NCBI RefSeq assembly: GCF_900100345.1
Contig: NZ_FMTT01000032.1
Span: 1-64,000, forward strand
Reading direction: 5' to 3'
DNA: 64,000 nucleotides
Source: Paenibacillus tianmuensis
Lineage (GTDB): Bacteria; Bacillota; Bacilli; Paenibacillales; NBRC-103111
In this document: piece by piece, positions 18,701-25,939 of the stretch
How positions within the stretch are numbered: the first letter of the stretch is position 1
How the letters are laid out: every line of letters starts with the position of its first letter
Notes under the pieces: model-generated
Seen by the model: the letters and a program-made list of their open reading frames with translations, nothing else
Databases searched by the model: none
Told to the model about the DNA's origin: nothing
Translations under genes and position numbers: made by a program

Positions 18701-20363
18701 AGAACGCATTCGCGTCCGTCCGCTTTGGCTGGACCCGCTTCCGGAATTCATTTATCTTGACGAGCTCAGAGAGAGTCATCCGGTTTCGCAACAATCCCAC
18801 GGTGTGCTGAATCCCGTGATCGGCCAAGTGGACGACCCTGCCAACCAGCGGCAGTTTACGATGACATTTCCGCTATCCAAGGAAGGAAATGCTGTCATTT
18901 ATGGTGCGGCGGGAAGCGGGAAAACGACCTTCTTGACCACGTTACTATATTCGCTGATGGAGGAGCATACGCCGTCCGAGCTCCATATCTATATTCTGGA
19001 TTTCGCTTCCGAGACCTTGCGCGCCTTCGCCAAAGCGCCGCATGTGGGCGATGTCGTGCTCTCGCATGAAGCGGAGAAAGTCAATAATTTGTTCAAGATG
19101 CTGTATAAAGAAGCCGCGGACAGGAAAAAGCGGTTCGCAGATTATGGCGGCGATTATCAATCTTACATAAGATCGGAAGAGACTGCCATTCCTTCTATTG
19201 TCGTTGTCGTTCATAACTACTCGGCGTTCGCGGAGCTGTTCGAGGATAAGGAAGAAGCGGTGGCCTATCTAACGAGGGAAGGTTTAAAGTACGGGATTTA
19301 CTTGATCTTGTCCGCATTGAATACAGGCGCGGTCCGGTACCGGGTTTTGCAGAACTTTAAACAATTGTACGTGCTGCAGCTTAACGATGCCGCCGACTAT
19401 TCCAGTGTGCTCGGGAATGTGGAAGGCGTTTATCCCTCCAAGTTTAAGGGGAGAGGCATTATGAAATCCGATCGGGTATATGAATTTCAAATCGCACACA
19501 CGCATCGCGATGCGGAAAACCGCTTCGAGCTTATTCGCAAGTATGGCGAAGATTTCGCCGCCGGATGGACGGAGCCGGTCGCAAGAAGAATTCCGATCCT
19601 GCCTGAGCTCATTGATGCGAATTTCTTAATGGATGAGATCAAGTATGGCAGGGCCGGGAAGATTCCGGTGGGCGTGGAGAAGAACAGTTTGCAGACAGCC
19701 TGCTTTCATTTTGACCAGCATGACATCCAGCTTGTGCTGTCTCAAAATAACGACAATGTGGGCTTTATCCAAGGGCTGGCCGAGGTCCTGTTGGCTAAAG
19801 CGGAAGCCGAAGTTGCCGTCATCGATCCGGACAACAAGCTGGTGGATGACGTGTCCAAGAACTATACCCATTATGGAAATCCAACGGATTGGGACCAAGT
19901 GGTTGTACAGTTATTTAACACCCTCGTCCACCGCAACAATACGTACAAGGATGCGATGGCCGCCGGCGATCCGGTTCCCGCCTTTGCCAAACAGACTTGG
20001 ATCATTCATTCCCTGGCAAGCTTGAACTCGCGAATCTCCGAGGATTCCAAGGATAAGCTCCGGGTTCTTCTGGAGAAAGGCGAGGCGGCATATCAGGTGA
20101 ACTTCATTATCTGCGAACGTGTTTCGTTGATTTCATCCGTATCCTACGAAGCTTGGTTTAAGACGAAGGTAATCCCCAACGAGGGGATCTGGCTGGGGAA
20201 CGGCATAGCGGATCAATATCAGCTCAAGATCGGGAAGCTCACAAGCGAGCTGTACCAGGATATTGGAGACGATTTCGGCTATATCGTGACGAATGGGAAA
20301 CCGGTTCTCATGAAGCTGGTGACTTCGCCCTTGCATCTTAAGGAGGACGATTCCGATGGATAA
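15744..20363 (+). CDS. essC: Type VIIb secretion FtsK/SpoIIIE-type ATPase EssC
   Basis: This 1539-residue membrane ATPase drives WXG100/LXG export. Its N-terminus has a forkhead-associated region (about 105-165, with IGRADGCEIRY and DTGSSNGTFVNG). Two membrane helices follow (about 257-320), then tandem FtsK-type ATPase domains. The first has P-loop MTGSGKSEF near residue 712, the second AAGSGKTTF near 1055. The third C-terminal domain lacks a P-loop, as is usual in EssC. AAGGAGAG precedes the ATG. It leads a run with YukD, WXG100 and effector genes. The other usual membrane parts (EsaA, EssA, EssB/YukC) are not in the window, so they must be encoded elsewhere or this ATPase serves a reduced system. 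Confidence 0.95.
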   Translation: MQLSLLKENEVYTCVLPEKTSGQYWVTQTNLLGYEERVIGVEGVEGQWILKSNRHAVVMDAGSRKVKELAVEPLTIYSILLKKTDEIAILFAEPVSADRRIFQRYSLPSRGKIKIGRADGCEIRYANRYTSSVHAELFVSETSITIRDTGSSNGTFVNGKRTTEQILKPGDMIYIVGLKIIVGNGIVAMNNPDGQVSCNPDVLRPCVKSYPAVPNTEDEIDEEAPEGDLFYRSPRFIKDMDRVEIKIDAPPSQVNLEQTPLMLMLGPSITMGMASLFTGLYSLHNALQSNGKIMNAMPTLVMSFSVLLGTILWPVLTRRHEAKKRLKQERIRQEKYKLYIQEIRQKIRDAGERQRQVLHENLVTLEECVSRIKLRKRTLWERTRRQNDFLKVRLGLGNLPLQVLLKFPEKRFSLEDDGLQEELYRLMEEPKMLEQVPIPLSLTEDWISGMIGTRVEVVAAVKGLIVQLAALHSYDELKLVFIYDKKGGKTWEFVKWLPHVWSDDKSIRFIATEPGEVKELSVFLEKEIARRESIASEEELKEVIPHYVVFAIDKSLAGKAEMMNGIRKQKNNIGLSVIHLYDELKNLPKECSLVVEYEGNHSKIYDKDDTSGKHIAFQPHPYTIQDELQLAVQLANIQLDRSGSGYTLPAMLTFLDLFEVSKVEHLNALTRWRDNDPALSLQTPIGVDTTGERFYLDLHEKYHGPHGLIAGMTGSGKSEFIMTFILSLAVNYHPHEVAFILIDYKGGGMAGAFASLPHLAGTITNLDGAAVKRSLVSIQSELKRRQAIFSETSKRLNISNMDIYKYQRLFRDGKVTEPLQHLFIISDEFAELKTQQPEFMEQLVSAARIGRSLGIHLILATQKPSGVVDDQIWSNSKFRICLKVQEKADSMDVIKRPDAAELSVTGRFYVQVGFNELFELGQSAWGGAPYYPTDRMEKARDASVTVIDNLGRIVKQVKIDKRKTRFHNPAKQLDEVNRYLAAIAQEERIRVRPLWLDPLPEFIYLDELRESHPVSQQSHGVLNPVIGQVDDPANQRQFTMTFPLSKEGNAVIYGAAGSGKTTFLTTLLYSLMEEHTPSELHIYILDFASETLRAFAKAPHVGDVVLSHEAEKVNNLFKMLYKEAADRKKRFADYGGDYQSYIRSEETAIPSIVVVVHNYSAFAELFEDKEEAVAYLTREGLKYGIYLILSALNTGAVRYRVLQNFKQLYVLQLNDAADYSSVLGNVEGVYPSKFKGRGIMKSDRVYEFQIAHTHRDAENRFELIRKYGEDFAAGWTEPVARRIPILPELIDANFLMDEIKYGRAGKIPVGVEKNSLQTACFHFDQHDIQLVLSQNNDNVGFIQGLAEVLLAKAEAEVAVIDPDNKLVDDVSKNYTHYGNPTDWDQVVVQLFNTLVHRNNTYKDAMAAGDPVPAFAKQTWIIHSLASLNSRISEDSKDKLRVLLEKGEAAYQVNFIICERVSLISSVSYEAWFKTKVIPNEGIWLGNGIADQYQLKIGKLTSELYQDIGDDFGYIVTNGKPVLMKLVTSPLHLKEDDSDG

Positions 20364-20607
20364 AATACTGATTGAGGTTTTTGTACCGGCTCTAGCCCGG
20401 ACCTATGACGTATACATCCCTCTCACGACCAAGCTTTGGGAAGTCGAGACGTTATTAACGGGTGCGATTGAGGAGTTGTCGAACGATTATTTTGCTGCAA
20501 CCCGCGATACGGTTTTATGCGTGAGAACAACCGGGTCCGTTTTGGATATTGGCATGTCAGCTCAAGAATCGGGGCTTCATCACGGTTCCAGGCTGATGTT
20601 AATATAA
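20356..20607 (+). CDS. yukD: YukD/EsaB ubiquitin-like protein of type VII secretion
   Basis: The 83-residue protein matches YukD in size and pattern: a beta-grasp ubiquitin-like fold with no C-terminal Gly-Gly. It overlaps the end of essC by 8 bases, and its ribosome site AAGGAGG lies inside essC, so the two are translationally coupled. In Bacillus subtilis and Staphylococcus, YukD/EsaB is a cytoplasmic accessory or regulatory factor required for secretion. Here it lies after essC, whereas many type VIIb loci have it before essB and essC. Confidence 0.88.
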   Translation: MDKILIEVFVPALARTYDVYIPLTTKLWEVETLLTGAIEELSNDYFAATRDTVLCVRTTGSVLDIGMSAQESGLHHGSRLMLI

Positions 20608-20635
20608 AACCTTTATTACCGAGAGGAGAATTTGC

Positions 20636-20938
20636 ATGGCAAGAAAAATTGTCGTAGATCCCGCTAAGCTGGAAGCGGCAGCTAAAAACATGGATGGGCA
20701 TGCCGCCGAGTATCAGCGTTTGTACGATCAACTGTTTAATGAAGTGAAGGCCATGGGCAATGCGTGGAAGGGGCAGGATAACGTCGCTTATACGACGCAA
20801 ATCGAAGGCTTCCGTGATGATTTTGAAAATATGAAAAAGCTGATGGAGCAATATTCCGAGTTCTTAAAGCATAGCTCCCAAACGTATCGGACAACGCAAA
20901 CTGAAATTGCAAACTCCGCCAAAAAATTAGCGAACTAA
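20636..20938 (+). CDS. WXG100-family protein 1
   Basis: This 100-residue protein is predicted to be a helical hairpin with the WXG turn at W44-K-G46 (AWKGQD). It has the size and pattern of EsxA/YukE-type substrates, which leave the cell as folded dimers through the EssC machine. The ribosome site is GAGGAG, 28 bases after yukD. It lies next to a second WXG100-like gene and upstream of a lipase with a helical C-terminus. It is therefore either the system's EsxA-like substrate or a targeting partner (TlaA/TlaB-like) of that lipase. Confidence 0.88.
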   Translation: MARKIVVDPAKLEAAAKNMDGHAAEYQRLYDQLFNEVKAMGNAWKGQDNVAYTTQIEGFRDDFENMKKLMEQYSEFLKHSSQTYRTTQTEIANSAKKLAN

Positions 20939-20965
20939 TCTATTCCCTTTAAGGAGGCCACCCCT

Positions 20966-21268
20966 ATGTCTATTGAAGGAATCAGCATATCTACCGCAGA
21001 GGTGACGCAAACTGCGACAACGATCCGAACACTTAACGGCAGCTTGACCGCCAAGCTCGAAGAGATTAAGAAAGAAATGAACAGCTTGACGAGCTCTTGG
21101 GATAGCGATGCCTCCCGAACCATTCAGGACAAATTCAACGCGAATTCCCAAAAGTTTAGCGATTATCGGGCAGTTGTCGACTCTTATGCGGCTTTTTTGG
21201 ATAATACGGTTTCGAACTACGATGCAACCGAAACGACCATTAACAGCAACGCCAGCCAATTTAAATAA
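20966..21268 (+). CDS. WXG100-like protein 2
   Basis: This 100-residue helical-hairpin protein has W45-D-S47 in the place of the WXG turn (SSWDSDAS). That is a common variant in partner proteins. The ribosome site AAGGAGG is strong. It lies 28 bases after WXG100 protein 1, in the same size class, which suggests a heterodimer. It could be the second partner needed to load the lipase effector onto EssC. A long hairpin follows at 21284. Confidence 0.85.
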   Translation: MSIEGISISTAEVTQTATTIRTLNGSLTAKLEEIKKEMNSLTSSWDSDASRTIQDKFNANSQKFSDYRAVVDSYAAFLDNTVSNYDATETTINSNASQFK

Positions 21269-21283
21269 TACATGCTGCGGTAT

Positions 21284-21314
21284 GGAGGGTGACAGGGAGT
21301 TCCTGTCGCTCTCC
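21284..21314 (+). other. Intercistronic RNA hairpin after the WXG100 genes
   Basis: A 13-bp stem (GGAGGGTGACAGG at 21284-21296, CCTGTCGCTCTCC at 21302-21314, two G-T pairs) has a 5-nt loop and no T-run. It lies between the WXG100 pair and the downstream effector genes. It would suit a 3' stabiliser that keeps the upstream mRNA more abundant. Confidence 0.6.
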
Positions 21315-21349
21315 GTCGTCTACAATCTTGGATACAAAGAGGGATGCGC

Positions 21350-21541
21350 ATGAACGAGGCGGCAGATTGGGAAGCAACCGCCATTATTGAAGAACTCAAC
21401 AGAATCAGACGAGAATTGGAAAGCGTAGCGTTGGAATTAAAAGGTTCGAAAGGAATTAGCATCGAATATTGCTCCAGAAGTTTGACACAAATTTCAAGCG
21501 AATACGGCGAGGTCGTTCAAATGCTGTATCGATTGAGATAA
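21350..21541 (+). CDS. Small helical protein of the type VII cassette
   Basis: The 63-residue protein is predicted to be nearly all helix with heptad-like spacing (for example IIEELNRIRRELESVALELK). It has no WXG turn and no signal peptide. The second ATG at 21350 has AGAGGG at the right distance and is preferred over an ATG 6 bases earlier. It sits between the WXG100 pair and the lipoprotein gene. In LXG-type cassettes, small helical proteins at such positions act as targeting chaperones that bind the effector's helical domain. That role is inferred here from context. Confidence 0.65.
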   Translation: MNEAADWEATAIIEELNRIRRELESVALELKGSKGISIEYCSRSLTQISSEYGEVVQMLYRLR

Positions 21542-21564
21542 CGATGGAGGGTACAGAGCGGGAA

Positions 21565-22347
21565 ATGAACTTGAATGGAAGGCTGGTGCTTCGAATCGTG
21601 ATGTTGCTATCGCTAGTCACGCTTATGGGATGCGGTCAGGAGTACAAAGATGCGGGAGAAAAAATGACGCGGTATTTAAATGAAAAGTATGGCGAAGAGT
21701 TCGTGATTGAAAACGTCGGAGGCGGATATGGGACAGGGATATTTTCAACCGATACGATCAAAGCGGAGGCGTATCCCAAACATTCCCCGAGGCATCGGTT
21801 TAGAGCCGAAATCACGAAAGATTTTAACAAAGTATGGGACAACTATATGAACATGATTATGGCCGACAAGTTCGATGAAAAGATGATGAAGGTATCTCAA
21901 GAAGTGTTTGAGCAGAAGGACATCTGGGTTAAATCATATCTGAATTCGGGTGGCTTATCTTTTCCGACCCGCGATTTGAATAACAAAAACATGAGTATTG
22001 AGGATTACTTTAAGGCCGAGGAGCTTTATGGGATAGCTATTGATGTGTTTATTAAAAGCGAGCCTGATATTGACAAGGAACGTGAAGCCGAAAAAGTAGA
22101 TCAACTGGTAGCTAAAATAGTAGAACTACAGGAATTTAAAAACGGAGCTATTGATGTTTATTATTTAAAACCGTCTTCATTCGAACGAGTGAGTACGGAT
22201 TTTTTCACGGTGAAAGTACCGATTGATTATTACAGGCAGAAAGAAGTCAGTTATGCCCATACGTTCGCAGAAATTTCCGATGCGAAAAAAGAATATACCG
22301 TAAAAGAAATTTTAAGCCATTTTGATCGGGGATCTAAGAACTCTTAA
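21565..22347 (+). CDS. Lipoprotein, possible immunity protein of the lipase effector
   Basis: The 260-residue lipoprotein has a lipobox LMGC with lipidated Cys 23 after a basic start and hydrophobic core. I do not recognise the mature domain. It is charged, mixed alpha/beta, and rich in Lys/Glu. I chose the ATG at 21565, because it directly precedes the signal peptide; an ATG at 21544 adds seven charged residues. It lies 13 bases before the lipase gene. The staphylococcal TslA phospholipase is neutralised by an adjacent lipoprotein (TilA), so an outer-face immunity role is a reasonable hypothesis. It is not proven by sequence similarity. Confidence 0.7.
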   Translation: MNLNGRLVLRIVMLLSLVTLMGCGQEYKDAGEKMTRYLNEKYGEEFVIENVGGGYGTGIFSTDTIKAEAYPKHSPRHRFRAEITKDFNKVWDNYMNMIMADKFDEKMMKVSQEVFEQKDIWVKSYLNSGGLSFPTRDLNNKNMSIEDYFKAEELYGIAIDVFIKSEPDIDKEREAEKVDQLVAKIVELQEFKNGAIDVYYLKPSSFERVSTDFFTVKVPIDYYRQKEVSYAHTFAEISDAKKEYTVKEILSHFDRGSKNS

Positions 22348-22360
22348 GAAGGGGGATATA

Positions 22361-23935
22361 ATGACCACGACCATTACCGAAGTAGATAAACAAGTTCTCT
22401 CAGAACTCATATACCTGAATATTGCAAAAAATGAAGAGTTATTCAAGCATTTGAAAAACGGGACATTAACCGTAGGCGAACTCGCAAGAACCTACAAGAA
22501 CGATCTGGAATCATCATTTAAAGATGTTGAAGGCCAATTTAAAACAAAAGAACAGTTCGAGGAATTTAAGCGTTCAATTGAAAGTTTATCTCAGGAACCT
22601 TCCAAATATTATAATTGGAAAATAAGCCATATCGATGATGATAATGCAGAAACAGGTTTTGTAGCATACACGTTCGAGCCGGAGCCCGGTCAAGCGGTGT
22701 TTGCCTTCCGAGGAAGCGAAGATATCACCAAAAAAGAGTTTCGGAACGATTGGAAAAACAATACGTCGACTTCGTATGAAGAGGAAAGTGTCCAGCAACA
22801 TAAAGCCAGATTGTACATGGAATCGCAAGCGAAGCTGTACAATAATATCACGATAACGGGTCATTCTCTCGGAGGGAACCTTGCCCTATATGCAACCCTA
22901 ACGGCGCCTGGTGAAACTCAAGAAAAAATAGCCAATTGTTCTACGTTTAACGCTCCTGGCTTTAACAAAGAATTTACCGTTACCTATCAACATTCGATCC
23001 GGCATATGAGGGAGAAAATTCAGGAATTTCAGAACAGATACGATGCCGTGTCTTCCCTTTTCTACAATCCGACGAAACCGATCATGATCGAAACTTCGGC
23101 GAAAAAAGGAACGCTGCCTGATTTATTAAATATGGACCATCACGCCCTTAAGCATCTTGTGAACGATAATGGTACCTTAATCAGGGACAATGTCCAAAGC
23201 AAAGATTTTGAATATCGAATGTTGTCCAATCTTACGCAAGGGATTCAAATGCTGCCTAATCCGATGCTTTACGAAACGACGGAGCTCATTTTTGCCGTTT
23301 GGAATGGCGATATCGATCCGGTTCCATTAATGAAAACGGCAGGTATTCTAGCGGCCACCAATATTCCCCAAACGATGGTTACTGTAGGAGCGATACTCAA
23401 AGCTGTAGAAATTACGTTTGTAGCTGCCGCGTTTGTAACAGCTGCCCAGATTGCTGCCGAAGTGGTGGATGATAAGATTGCTCAATTTAAAACGTGGGTG
23501 ATTCGCAAGTTCGACGATCTGTTTGAACAGGCCGGACTTGGAGCCATCCTGAAAGAGAGGTTTCACGACTTTAAGCAGCGGGTTTATGCTGAAGTGCATG
23601 ATATCGTCAGCAGGGTCTCGAAGTTCGTCAAGGATTCTTGGTATACGTGGAAACAATCCGGCATACAGCATGAGGATATTCGCGTGAACATGATGGAGCT
23701 CAGAAATTTGGCTTCCCGCTTACAAGCGGTTCAAAACCAGATCGTCCATGTGGACCGCAGACTCGATACGCTGGCAAGTCTTGTCGACTGGCAGACGCGC
23801 ATATCGGTAACTTGGATCGATTTCAAAGTGGGCTATAACCAGGATTTAAGAAGATGCATCGATTATTTGCACCGTACGGTAGACGAGCTTGAACAATGCG
23901 AGCGCACGATCACGCAAAAAGCGTATGCGTTTTAA
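22361..23935 (+). CDS. TslA-like lipase with helical C-terminal secretion domain
   Basis: The 524-residue protein starts with an alpha/beta-hydrolase of the class 3 lipase/Mbeg1-like type. The nucleophile elbow is TGHSLGGNLALYA (Ser near residue 168), and likely acid and base residues lie in RYDAVSSLF (near 228) and MDHHALKHLV (near 260). A hydrophobic stretch (about 325-370) follows. The last 130 residues are helical with heptads (ELRNLASRLQAVQNQIVHVD), like an LXG domain moved to the C-terminus. This is the reverse layout described for the type VII phospholipase TslA. There is no signal peptide, consistent with EssC export. GGGGG precedes the ATG. The predicted role is an antibacterial lipid hydrolase. 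Confidence 0.8.
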   Translation: MTTTITEVDKQVLSELIYLNIAKNEELFKHLKNGTLTVGELARTYKNDLESSFKDVEGQFKTKEQFEEFKRSIESLSQEPSKYYNWKISHIDDDNAETGFVAYTFEPEPGQAVFAFRGSEDITKKEFRNDWKNNTSTSYEEESVQQHKARLYMESQAKLYNNITITGHSLGGNLALYATLTAPGETQEKIANCSTFNAPGFNKEFTVTYQHSIRHMREKIQEFQNRYDAVSSLFYNPTKPIMIETSAKKGTLPDLLNMDHHALKHLVNDNGTLIRDNVQSKDFEYRMLSNLTQGIQMLPNPMLYETTELIFAVWNGDIDPVPLMKTAGILAATNIPQTMVTVGAILKAVEITFVAAAFVTAAQIAAEVVDDKIAQFKTWVIRKFDDLFEQAGLGAILKERFHDFKQRVYAEVHDIVSRVSKFVKDSWYTWKQSGIQHEDIRVNMMELRNLASRLQAVQNQIVHVDRRLDTLASLVDWQTRISVTWIDFKVGYNQDLRRCIDYLHRTVDELEQCERTITQKAYAF

Positions 23936-23979
23936 ACGGTATCTGGGTGTCGTGCTGGTGTCGCGAGGCGGAAAATACA

Positions 23980-24010
23980 AAAGCGCCGGCACTTCCCGGG
24001 CCGACGCTTT
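23980..24010. terminator. Terminator between the convergent lipase and PARG-like genes
   Basis: AAAGCGCCGGC (23980-23990) pairs with GCCGACGCTTT (24000-24010) with one mismatch. The minus-strand tail (TTTTGTATTTT) is T-rich, so it mainly serves the minus-strand NADAR-PARG operon. Confidence 0.75.
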
Positions 24011-24027
24011 CACATATTTCCTAGTTG

Positions 24028-24894
24028 CTATAGCTTCAATGCCGTTTTGAATTTGTTCAACGTCCGCTTGTCTGCCGAATTATCGAGGATGGCGAAGACA
24101 ATTTTGTCAAACCAGACGGCACGACCTTCGTCGATTAGCGCTTGTTTGAAAAGGCGGGCGACATCCTTCGGGTCATTGCGGAAGACGCCGCATCCAAAGG
24201 CGCCGAGAATAATGGCACGCTGTCCATGGGCAGCCGCAACCGCTAGAATAAAGCGAATCCGCTCCAGCATGACCGTATCGATCTTTGCCGTATTTTCCGG
24301 TTCGCGCTCCCGCACAACCCCCGCATTTACCGCAGGAGCGGTGAGCATAGACACCAAGTAAGGCTTCGGCAGGAGGTTGCCGCGATCCTCCCGGAAGACC
24401 GGCACTTTCGGAGAGTAGACCATATAGTCCGAATAAAGGCAGGTCTTGAGGCTCCGGTTATGGTCGTACATTTGGGTCATCTGGGAAATACACGGATACA
24501 AGGCGGAGGAGCGGGCCAGACTTTCTTCCTGCGCCTGACTTCCCCCGAGGAAGCCTCCACCGGGATTTTTCGCGGAGGCAAAATTCAGACAAACGGTTTC
24601 CGTAATTCCTTCTTGCGCTACGAGCCGTTGCGCCGCTCCCAAGGTCGATTCGTTCGTCACCTCAATGCGAGGGGCGTTCTCTCCTTTACGGTCGATGAGG
24701 GCACTTGCTTCTTTCAAAATATTCGGCAGCTGATCGGGCGCGTAGAGAACGGACTTCACAACGGCCGTTTCCACTTCGTCCCGGATGGCTACTTTTGTCC
24801 CGGAGGGGCTGGTGTAGAAGCCCTGCTCCAAAATATCCAAGGTTTCTTTGGCGATCTTGGATCGGATTTCTCTGCTATGACTAGATGTGTTCAT
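24028..24894 (-). CDS. TIGR02452-family microbial PARG-like ADP-ribose glycohydrolase
   Basis: This 288-residue protein is a bacterial-type poly(ADP-ribose) glycohydrolase-like macrodomain protein. The PARG signature is present: NPGGGFLGGSQAQEE, with the Gly run at about residues 112-114 and the catalytic Glu pair at 123-124. The family hydrolyses ribose-ribose or ribose-target bonds of ADP-ribose. The ATG at 24894 has GGAGTG six bases upstream and is preferred to one 18 bases earlier. It is the second gene of an operon, 23 bases after the NADAR gene. The pair faces the Hen1-Pnkp RNA repair genes, so the target may be ADP-ribosylated nucleic acid or NAD-derived damage. That is inference. Confidence 0.88.
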   Translation of the reverse strand: MNTSSHSREIRSKIAKETLDILEQGFYTSPSGTKVAIRDEVETAVVKSVLYAPDQLPNILKEASALIDRKGENAPRIEVTNESTLGAAQRLVAQEGITETVCLNFASAKNPGGGFLGGSQAQEESLARSSALYPCISQMTQMYDHNRSLKTCLYSDYMVYSPKVPVFREDRGNLLPKPYLVSMLTAPAVNAGVVREREPENTAKIDTVMLERIRFILAVAAAHGQRAIILGAFGCGVFRNDPKDVARLFKQALIDEGRAVWFDKIVFAILDNSADKRTLNKFKTALKL

Positions 24895-24917
24895 CTTGTT
24901 CACTCCATTCATTCTGT

Positions 24918-25415
24918 TCAGGTTGCTTCTTGATTCTCCTTCAGCAGGTTCTCGCGCAGCTGTGTCAAAATGTGACCCAGTGCATTTTTGCCCTGCCAGG
25001 TTCTTCGGTTTTGAATCCTCGGGTCGTCTTCGGATAACCCTACTCCCCAGATCCGGTCCGTAGGGCTCGCTTCGACCAAGGTTGTTCCTTTCGTCTCAAG
25101 CAATTGCTCCAGCAGCTGCGGGTTTTGTGTAAATTTCGCATGGTTGCCGTCATAAACAAATTTCTTTCCGTAATTGTCCCATTTATCCTTGTTAAAGTTC
25201 TGGACCAAACGGCCCAGCTTCTTTTGCTCGCGGGGCGTTTTGGCCTGTAAAATTTTTTTCGCCGTCTTTTGATCCCCGAACAGCATCGCTTTTTGATACA
25301 TCATGTACTGCTCCGCGCAGTTGAACTTCACTCCTTTCACAACAAAACGTGAAGGATGCCACTGGGAAAAGGGGGATTCGGTGTGGTAAAAAAACGTAAA
25401 TTTCTCTGTCATCAT
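24918..25415 (-). CDS. NADAR-family (YbiA-like) N-glycosidase
   Basis: The 165-residue protein is a full-length NADAR domain. Typical elements are FYHTESPFSQWHPS at the N-terminus, the AEQYMMYQKA helix near residue 34, RLVQNFNKDKW and the C-terminal RIWGVGLSEDDPRI. NADAR proteins cleave N-glycosidic bonds: some act on riboflavin intermediates, others remove ADP-ribose from guanine in nucleic acid. The gene leads the minus-strand operon with the PARG-like gene, from a good promoter at 25558-25586. Two different ADP-ribose hydrolases in one operon beside RNA-repair genes argue for reversal of nucleic-acid ADP-ribosylation here. Confidence 0.88.
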   Translation of the reverse strand: MMTEKFTFFYHTESPFSQWHPSRFVVKGVKFNCAEQYMMYQKAMLFGDQKTAKKILQAKTPREQKKLGRLVQNFNKDKWDNYGKKFVYDGNHAKFTQNPQLLEQLLETKGTTLVEASPTDRIWGVGLSEDDPRIQNRRTWQGKNALGHILTQLRENLLKENQEAT

Positions 25416-25557
25416 TAGATCTCGCTTTCACTTTACAATTTGAATGTTTCGAAATGCCGTTGCCATCATCGGCTACGCTCCAAGGGTGGGCCGACCTTGT
25501 AGTTGCTTGAGTATTGACTATTAGGATATTTGCGAATTGATAATATCATAATGACAT

Positions 25558-25586
25558 TATATAACGATAGCAGCACCCTATGTCAA
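25558..25586 (-). promoter_or_regulatory. Promoter of the NADAR-PARG operon
   Basis: On the minus strand TTGACA (25581-25586) and TATATA (25558-25563) are 17 bases apart. A TGATAATATCA palindrome lies at 25538-25548 near the transcription start. The opposite-facing promoter at 25625 starts only 38 bases away, so the two operons share one control region. Confidence 0.75.
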
Positions 25587-25624
25587 TATCCATTCGAAAA
25601 AATGTTAAAACCCTAGAGATTTTC

Positions 25625-25653
25625 TTGACAAAATATGGACCGCCGCTTATGAT
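25625..25653 (+). promoter_or_regulatory. Promoter reading toward hen1
   Basis: TTGACA (25625-25630), a 17-base spacer and TATGAT (25648-25653) form a near-consensus sigma-A promoter. Transcription would begin near 25660, about 280 bases before the hen1 start and 200 before the terminator at 25861. Confidence 0.75.
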
Positions 25654-25657
25654 TTCA

Positions 25658-25762
25658 CTAACTATTTTTATTATCAAAGGAGGTCGGATGAGGGTGCTTA
25701 AGGGTCAAAAGTATGATTACAGTTCCAATAATGACAAGTGCAATACCTTTCATCAACAGCAT
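25658..25762 (-). CDS. Possible 34-residue hydrophobic micro-protein (antisense to the hen1 leader)
   Basis: The minus strand encodes a short peptide starting MLLMKGIALVIIGTVIILLT, with one membrane helix and a polar, His/Asn-rich tail. It lies opposite the transcribed hen1 leader, an arrangement seen in type I toxin-antitoxin pairs. However, I see no clear ribosome site or promoter for it. Treat it as a candidate only. Confidence 0.25.
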   Translation of the reverse strand: MLLMKGIALVIIGTVIILLTLKHPHPTSFDNKNS

Positions 25763-25892
25763 ATGCACAAGCGCACCCTCATCGGCCTTCCCGGTCTGTC
25801 TTTAAGTGAAGCTTTATGCCGACTCCAAGCCAGTTGACATCAGGCTCGTTTATCCAATCCGGCCATGGACCTCTGAGTCCGTGGTCTTTTTT
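25660..25892 (+). ncRNA. About 230-nt leader or small RNA upstream of hen1
   Basis: A strong promoter and a strong terminator frame this stretch. Inside is a perfect 11-bp inverted repeat, GATGAGGGTGC (25687-25697) and GCACCCTCATC (25773-25783), which could fold the RNA into one large stem. A good ribosome site (AAAGGAGG) also precedes an ATG at 25688 that opens a 49-codon frame without recognisable features. It may be a small RNA, a leader peptide gene or an attenuated hen1 leader. Confidence 0.5.
25861..25892 (+). terminator. Terminator in front of hen1
   Basis: GGCCATGGAC (25861-25870) pairs with GTCCGTGGTC (25877-25886; two G-T pairs) around a 6-nt loop, followed by six T residues. It lies 48 bases upstream of the hen1 start, with no other promoter evident between. 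Confidence 0.75.
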
Positions 25893-25939
25893 GTGCTTAC
25901 CGCGACCGGTCACAATTTCATTCCAAGGGGAAGATGCAG

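Noticed and set aside
19627-20363. Missing third ATPase site of EssC as a defect
   Set aside because: The third FtsK-like domain of EssC proteins is normally degenerate, so the absent P-loop is not unusual.
25898-25912. T-box-like ACCGCGA before hen1
   Set aside because: It lies downstream of the terminator and lacks the AGGGTGG context and specifier stem.
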